Source: Chromobacterium phragmitis
GTDB taxonomy: Bacteria; Pseudomonadota; Gammaproteobacteria; Burkholderiales; Chromobacteriaceae
Length of the DNA: 64,000 bases
Reading direction: 5' to 3'
NCBI RefSeq assembly: GCF_003325475.1
Contig: NZ_CP029495.1
Span: 1,364,001-1,428,000 of the forward strand
In this document: piece after piece, positions 60,353 to 64,000 of the stretch
Position numbering within the stretch: the first letter of the stretch is position 1
Layout of the letters: each line of letters starts with the position of its first letter
Made by a program: the position numbers and the translations under genes
The notes under the pieces: generated by a model
What the model saw: only the letters and a program-made list of their open reading frames with translations
Databases searched by the model: none
What the model was told of the DNA's origin: nothing

Positions 60353-61603
60353 CTACTGCCTAAACCAGGCATCGCTTTCCCGCGCGGCCACTCCATCCGC
60401 CACATCAGAAGCAGCGATGCCCAGCAAATTCCTGTAAGCGTCCAAGCCCTGCTCGACGCTGTACCGCTCCGCCGTCCGCCGCGCCTGCCGCCGCATTTCC
60501 GGCGCGTCCTCGCGCAACGCCTCTCTCACCCTCTCGATCAAGGCCTCCCGGTCGAAGAAGCCCACCAGATTTCCGTTCACGCCATCGCGGATCACTTCCC
60601 GCAGCGGCGCGGTGTCCGACGCCACGATGCGGCAGCCGCTGGCCATCGCCTCCAGCAAGCTCCACGACAGCACGAAGGGATAGGTCAGGTAGACGTGGAC
60701 CGCCGACACCTGCAGCGCCTTGCGGTAGACCTCGTACGGCACCTTGCCGAGGAAGTGCACGCGGCTCGGATCGACGGGGTTTTCGCGCAGCAGCTTTTCG
60801 CGCCAATTGGCCGCGTCCGTCGGCGCGCTGCCGTAGCTGACGCCGTCGCCGCCGACGATCACTACCTGGCAATCGGGCTCGGCGCGCAGCAGCTCGGGCA
60901 GCGCGCGCATGAAGACGTGGAAGCCGCGGTAAGGCTCGAGGTTGCGCGCGACGTAGGTGACGATCTTCTGCCCGGCGCGCAGCGCGCGGCCGTTCGGCAG
61001 CGCCAGTTCGGCGGCCGGATCAGGACCCAGCAGCTCGGTGCGGATGCCTTCGTGCGCGACATGCAGCTTGTCGCGGTAAGCGGCCGGATGCAGGCTGTGC
61101 TGCCAGTGGGTGGGACAGATGCCGGCGTCGGCGTTTTCCAGGTTGAGCAGGTGCAGCGCGTTGCGGGCGCGCAGCCGCGCGGCGCCGTCCAGGCTGAGCG
61201 GGAATTCCCGGTCGAAGTCGGCGTCGGCGCCGTGGCCGTGGTAGAAGAATTCGCAGTAGTGGATCAGCCGCGCGTTCGGAAACAGGTCTTTCAGAAACAA
61301 CGTCTCGCCCCAGCCGGGATGGGCGAGGATGACGTCGGGCCGGTAGCCGCGATTGGCCAAGGGCTGCAAGCTGCGCAGCACCGCCTGGCCGTGCAGCACC
61401 GCGTCCTCGTAGCTGTACAGATAGGGGTGGGCCTGGCGGCTGGGCTGGCGGTGCGGCTTGTAGCGCAGCAGCCGCACGCCCTGCAGGCCGGGCGCGGTGT
61501 CGCGCCCCACCGCCAGCAGGTCGATGCCTGGCCGGGTTTTCAGATCATCGGCGATGTGGCGCAGCTGGCCGGGGAAATTCTGGTGGATCAGCAGGATCTT
61601 CAT
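60353..61603 (-). CDS. GT4-type glycosyltransferase in the RTX secretion operon
   Basis: The 416-residue cytoplasmic enzyme is a GT-B retaining transferase. The N-terminal domain starts MKILLIHQNFPGQLRHIADD, typical of the PF12000-type donor, with VILAHPGWGETLFLKD and YCEFFYHGHGADADFD. The C-terminal GT1-like domain has VTYVARNLEPYRGFHVFMRA, VIVGGDGVSYG and the nucleotide-sugar site PFVLSWSLLEAMASGCRIVASD. ATG at 61603 is one base past the hlyD-like stop, and the stop is 22 bases before the RTX gene, so all are co-transcribed. Inference: it glycosylates the RTX protein or builds a glycan on it; donor and acceptor are unknown. No signal peptide, so modification would precede secretion. Confidence 0.85.
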   Translation of the reverse strand: MKILLIHQNFPGQLRHIADDLKTRPGIDLLAVGRDTAPGLQGVRLLRYKPHRQPSRQAHPYLYSYEDAVLHGQAVLRSLQPLANRGYRPDVILAHPGWGETLFLKDLFPNARLIHYCEFFYHGHGADADFDREFPLSLDGAARLRARNALHLLNLENADAGICPTHWQHSLHPAAYRDKLHVAHEGIRTELLGPDPAAELALPNGRALRAGQKIVTYVARNLEPYRGFHVFMRALPELLRAEPDCQVVIVGGDGVSYGSAPTDAANWREKLLRENPVDPSRVHFLGKVPYEVYRKALQVSAVHVYLTYPFVLSWSLLEAMASGCRIVASDTAPLREVIRDGVNGNLVGFFDREALIERVREALREDAPEMRRQARRTAERYSVEQGLDAYRNLLGIAASDVADGVAARESDAWFRQ

Positions 61604-61604
61604 C

Positions 61605-63026
61605 TCAACGCTCCCGCATGCCTTCGCCGACGTGCTCCTGCAGCGGGCTGAGGAAGTAGTCGATCACCCGGCGCTTGCCGGTCTTGATCTCGGCGCTGAC
61701 CGCCATGCCGGCGCTCAAGTTGACGCGCGCGCCGTCTATCACCAGGTGGCTTTGCTTCAGCCGGATGCGGGCGGGAAACAGCAGGCCGCGCTTTTCGTCC
61801 TGTTGCGCGTCGTGGCTGACGGTTTCCACCACGCCGTCCAGATAGCCGTAGCGGGTGTAGGGAAAGCTTTCCACTTTCACCGTCACCGCCTGGCCGGGCC
61901 GGACGAAGCCGATGTCCTTGTTCTCGATCTGCGCTTCCACTTCCAGCGTCTCGTTGGCCGGCACCACGGCCAGCAAGGGCTGCGCTTCGGTCACCACGCC
62001 GCCGACGGTGTGGATGGCCAGTTGCTGCACGCTGCCGGACACCGGCGCGGTGAGCTGGGTCAGCGCCTGGCGGCGGCCGGTCTTCTTCACTTCCTCGCCG
62101 GACTGGGTGGCCTGCTCGCGCGCTTCGCGCAGCTTGTCCAGCGCGTCGCTGCGGAAGTTGGCGGTCAGCGCTTCCAGCTCTTCGCGCTGGCTGGCGATGG
62201 CGGCGGCCAGTTCCTGGATGCGGCTCTGCTGGCTGGCCAGGTCGCCCTGCTGCTCGATCCGCGCCTGCTGCTTGTCCAGGTAGGCGTGCTTGGAGATGAA
62301 GTTCTTGTCCAGCAGCTCCTGGTAGTCATGCTCGCGCGCTTCGGCCAGCCGCACCGTGCCCTGCAGCTTGATCACCTGCTGGCGGGTGGTGGACAGCTCG
62401 GCCTCGCGCTGGCGCAAGGTCGCCTGCAGCGCGTCGCGCTTGGCCTGGTAGGCGCGCCACTGGCCGACGGCCAGCGTTTCCTCGCTCAGTTGCTTGGCCG
62501 GGTCGACGCCGTCCAGCGTCTCCAGTTGCGGCAGCCGGCCGTTGTCCAGCGCCGCCAGCAGCGCCTGGTAGCGGGCGGCGGCCAGGCGCGCGGTTTCCAG
62601 CGCGTCGCCGGCCTTGCGGTTGTCGGCGCCGGCGGCGGTGGCGTCCAGTTCGATCAACAGCTGGCCGGCCTTGACCAGTTGGCCGTCGCGCACGTGGATG
62701 GCCTTGACCACGCTGGGCTCCAGCGGCTGGATGATCTTGGTGCGGCCGCCGCTGACAGTCTTGCCGCCGGCGACGGCGACGATGTCCAGCTGGCCGACCA
62801 GCGCCCACAGCAGCGCGCAGGCGAACAATGCCACGATCACGCGCATGCTCCAGCGCGGCAGGGGCGAGGCCGGGCTGTCGGTCAGCTCCAGGTGGGCGGG
62901 CAGGAAGGCCAGCTCGTCCTCGCTGCGCGGCTTGGGGTCGAGCTGGTGGCGGATGGACCAATGGTCGGCGAAGGCCTGGCGGTAACGCCGCAGGAAGCCG
63001 CGCATCGCTTCTATCTGATGTTTCAT
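61605..63026 (-). CDS. Type I secretion membrane fusion protein (HlyD family)
   Basis: The 473-residue adaptor joins the inner-membrane ABC exporter to TolC. It closely follows HlyD of the haemolysin system: FLPAHLELTDSPASPLPRW before a single membrane span (IVALFACALLWALVGQL, about residues 65-82), GGKTVSGGRTKIIQPLEPS, a lipoyl half-motif (VKAIHVRDGQLVKAGQLLIEL), long periplasmic coiled-coil helices (about 130-320) and a C-terminal beta domain with KVESFPYTRYGYLDG. E. coli HlyD is 478. It starts six bases after the ABC transporter gene. Confidence 0.94.
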   Translation of the reverse strand: MKHQIEAMRGFLRRYRQAFADHWSIRHQLDPKPRSEDELAFLPAHLELTDSPASPLPRWSMRVIVALFACALLWALVGQLDIVAVAGGKTVSGGRTKIIQPLEPSVVKAIHVRDGQLVKAGQLLIELDATAAGADNRKAGDALETARLAAARYQALLAALDNGRLPQLETLDGVDPAKQLSEETLAVGQWRAYQAKRDALQATLRQREAELSTTRQQVIKLQGTVRLAEAREHDYQELLDKNFISKHAYLDKQQARIEQQGDLASQQSRIQELAAAIASQREELEALTANFRSDALDKLREAREQATQSGEEVKKTGRRQALTQLTAPVSGSVQQLAIHTVGGVVTEAQPLLAVVPANETLEVEAQIENKDIGFVRPGQAVTVKVESFPYTRYGYLDGVVETVSHDAQQDEKRGLLFPARIRLKQSHLVIDGARVNLSAGMAVSAEIKTGKRRVIDYFLSPLQEHVGEGMRER

Positions 63027-63032
63027 CGCGGC

Positions 63033-64000
<968 letters not shown>

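Noticed and set aside
53056..60363. Open frame of 2435 codons on the plus strand opposite the RTX gene
   Set aside because: It arises because the repeated Gly-Asp codons (GGC GAC) read as stop-free GTC GCC on the other strand. It copies the RTX period and has no start site, domain or sensible composition.

Overview
The window is about 64 kb of GC-rich DNA (roughly 63-65% by eye) with the gene content of a betaproteobacterium of the order Neisseriales, most probably Chromobacterium or a close relative. The reasons are a Neisseria-type pyruvate dehydrogenase operon whose E3 carries its own lipoyl domain, a dusB-fis pair, a type A RNase P RNA, TamA/TamB, and an ABC-transporter (group 2) capsule locus. 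The genus is inferred; no search was run.

Layout. 1-1332: a YrdC/Sua5-family gene and a small unknown gene, then an AT-rich control region. 1333-13286: capsule locus with kpsF-kpsM-kpsT-kpsE-kpsD in tight overlap, an AT-rich serotype-specific segment (a 733-residue two-domain glycosyltransferase and an acyltransferase), a 565-base gap, then kpsC-kpsS. 13441-18415: a small secreted barrel-like protein, galE, purD, purH and fis. 18462-25376: dusB, rnpB, a large GGDEF-EAL protein, and a marR - isochorismatase-like - membrane protein operon. 25480-36269: tamB, tamA, a TetR/DinB divergent pair, a GNAT acetyltransferase, a diguanylate cyclase, a HAD phosphatase and a periplasmic-binding-like protein. 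36505-39190: a repeat-rich island bounded by two copies of the lpdA 3' end and holding one AT-rich gene for an unknown secreted protein. 39229-45617: lpdA, aceF and aceE. 45920-52371: an M48 metalloprotease, a DUF2804 protein, a membrane protein, an acetate/succinate transporter, and carbonic anhydrase-nadD-rsfS-rlmH. 52474-64000: a type I secretion operon, hlyB-like (cut by the window edge) - hlyD-like - glycosyltransferase - giant RTX protein.

How the genes work together. KpsC and KpsS build the beta-Kdo linker on lipid, the AT-rich enzymes are predicted to make and decorate the serotype polymer, and KpsMTED export it; KpsF supplies arabinose 5-phosphate for Kdo. GalE can supply UDP-galactose-type precursors. 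In the last operon the HlyB/HlyD pair should export the 2618-residue RTX protein, and the glycosyltransferase lying between hlyD and the RTX gene suggests that the RTX protein, or a glycan tied to it, is glycosylated.

Most unusual points: (1) the glycosyltransferase inside the RTX secretion operon, and six almost identical 684-bp units in the RTX gene; (2) a capsule locus whose only apparent polymer-making enzyme fuses a GT2 module to a KpsS-like module; (3) the lpdA 3'-end duplication around an orphan secreted protein among palindromic repeats; (4) an array of ATTTGCGAAT-type sites at the aceE promoter; (5) an enlarged RNase P RNA.
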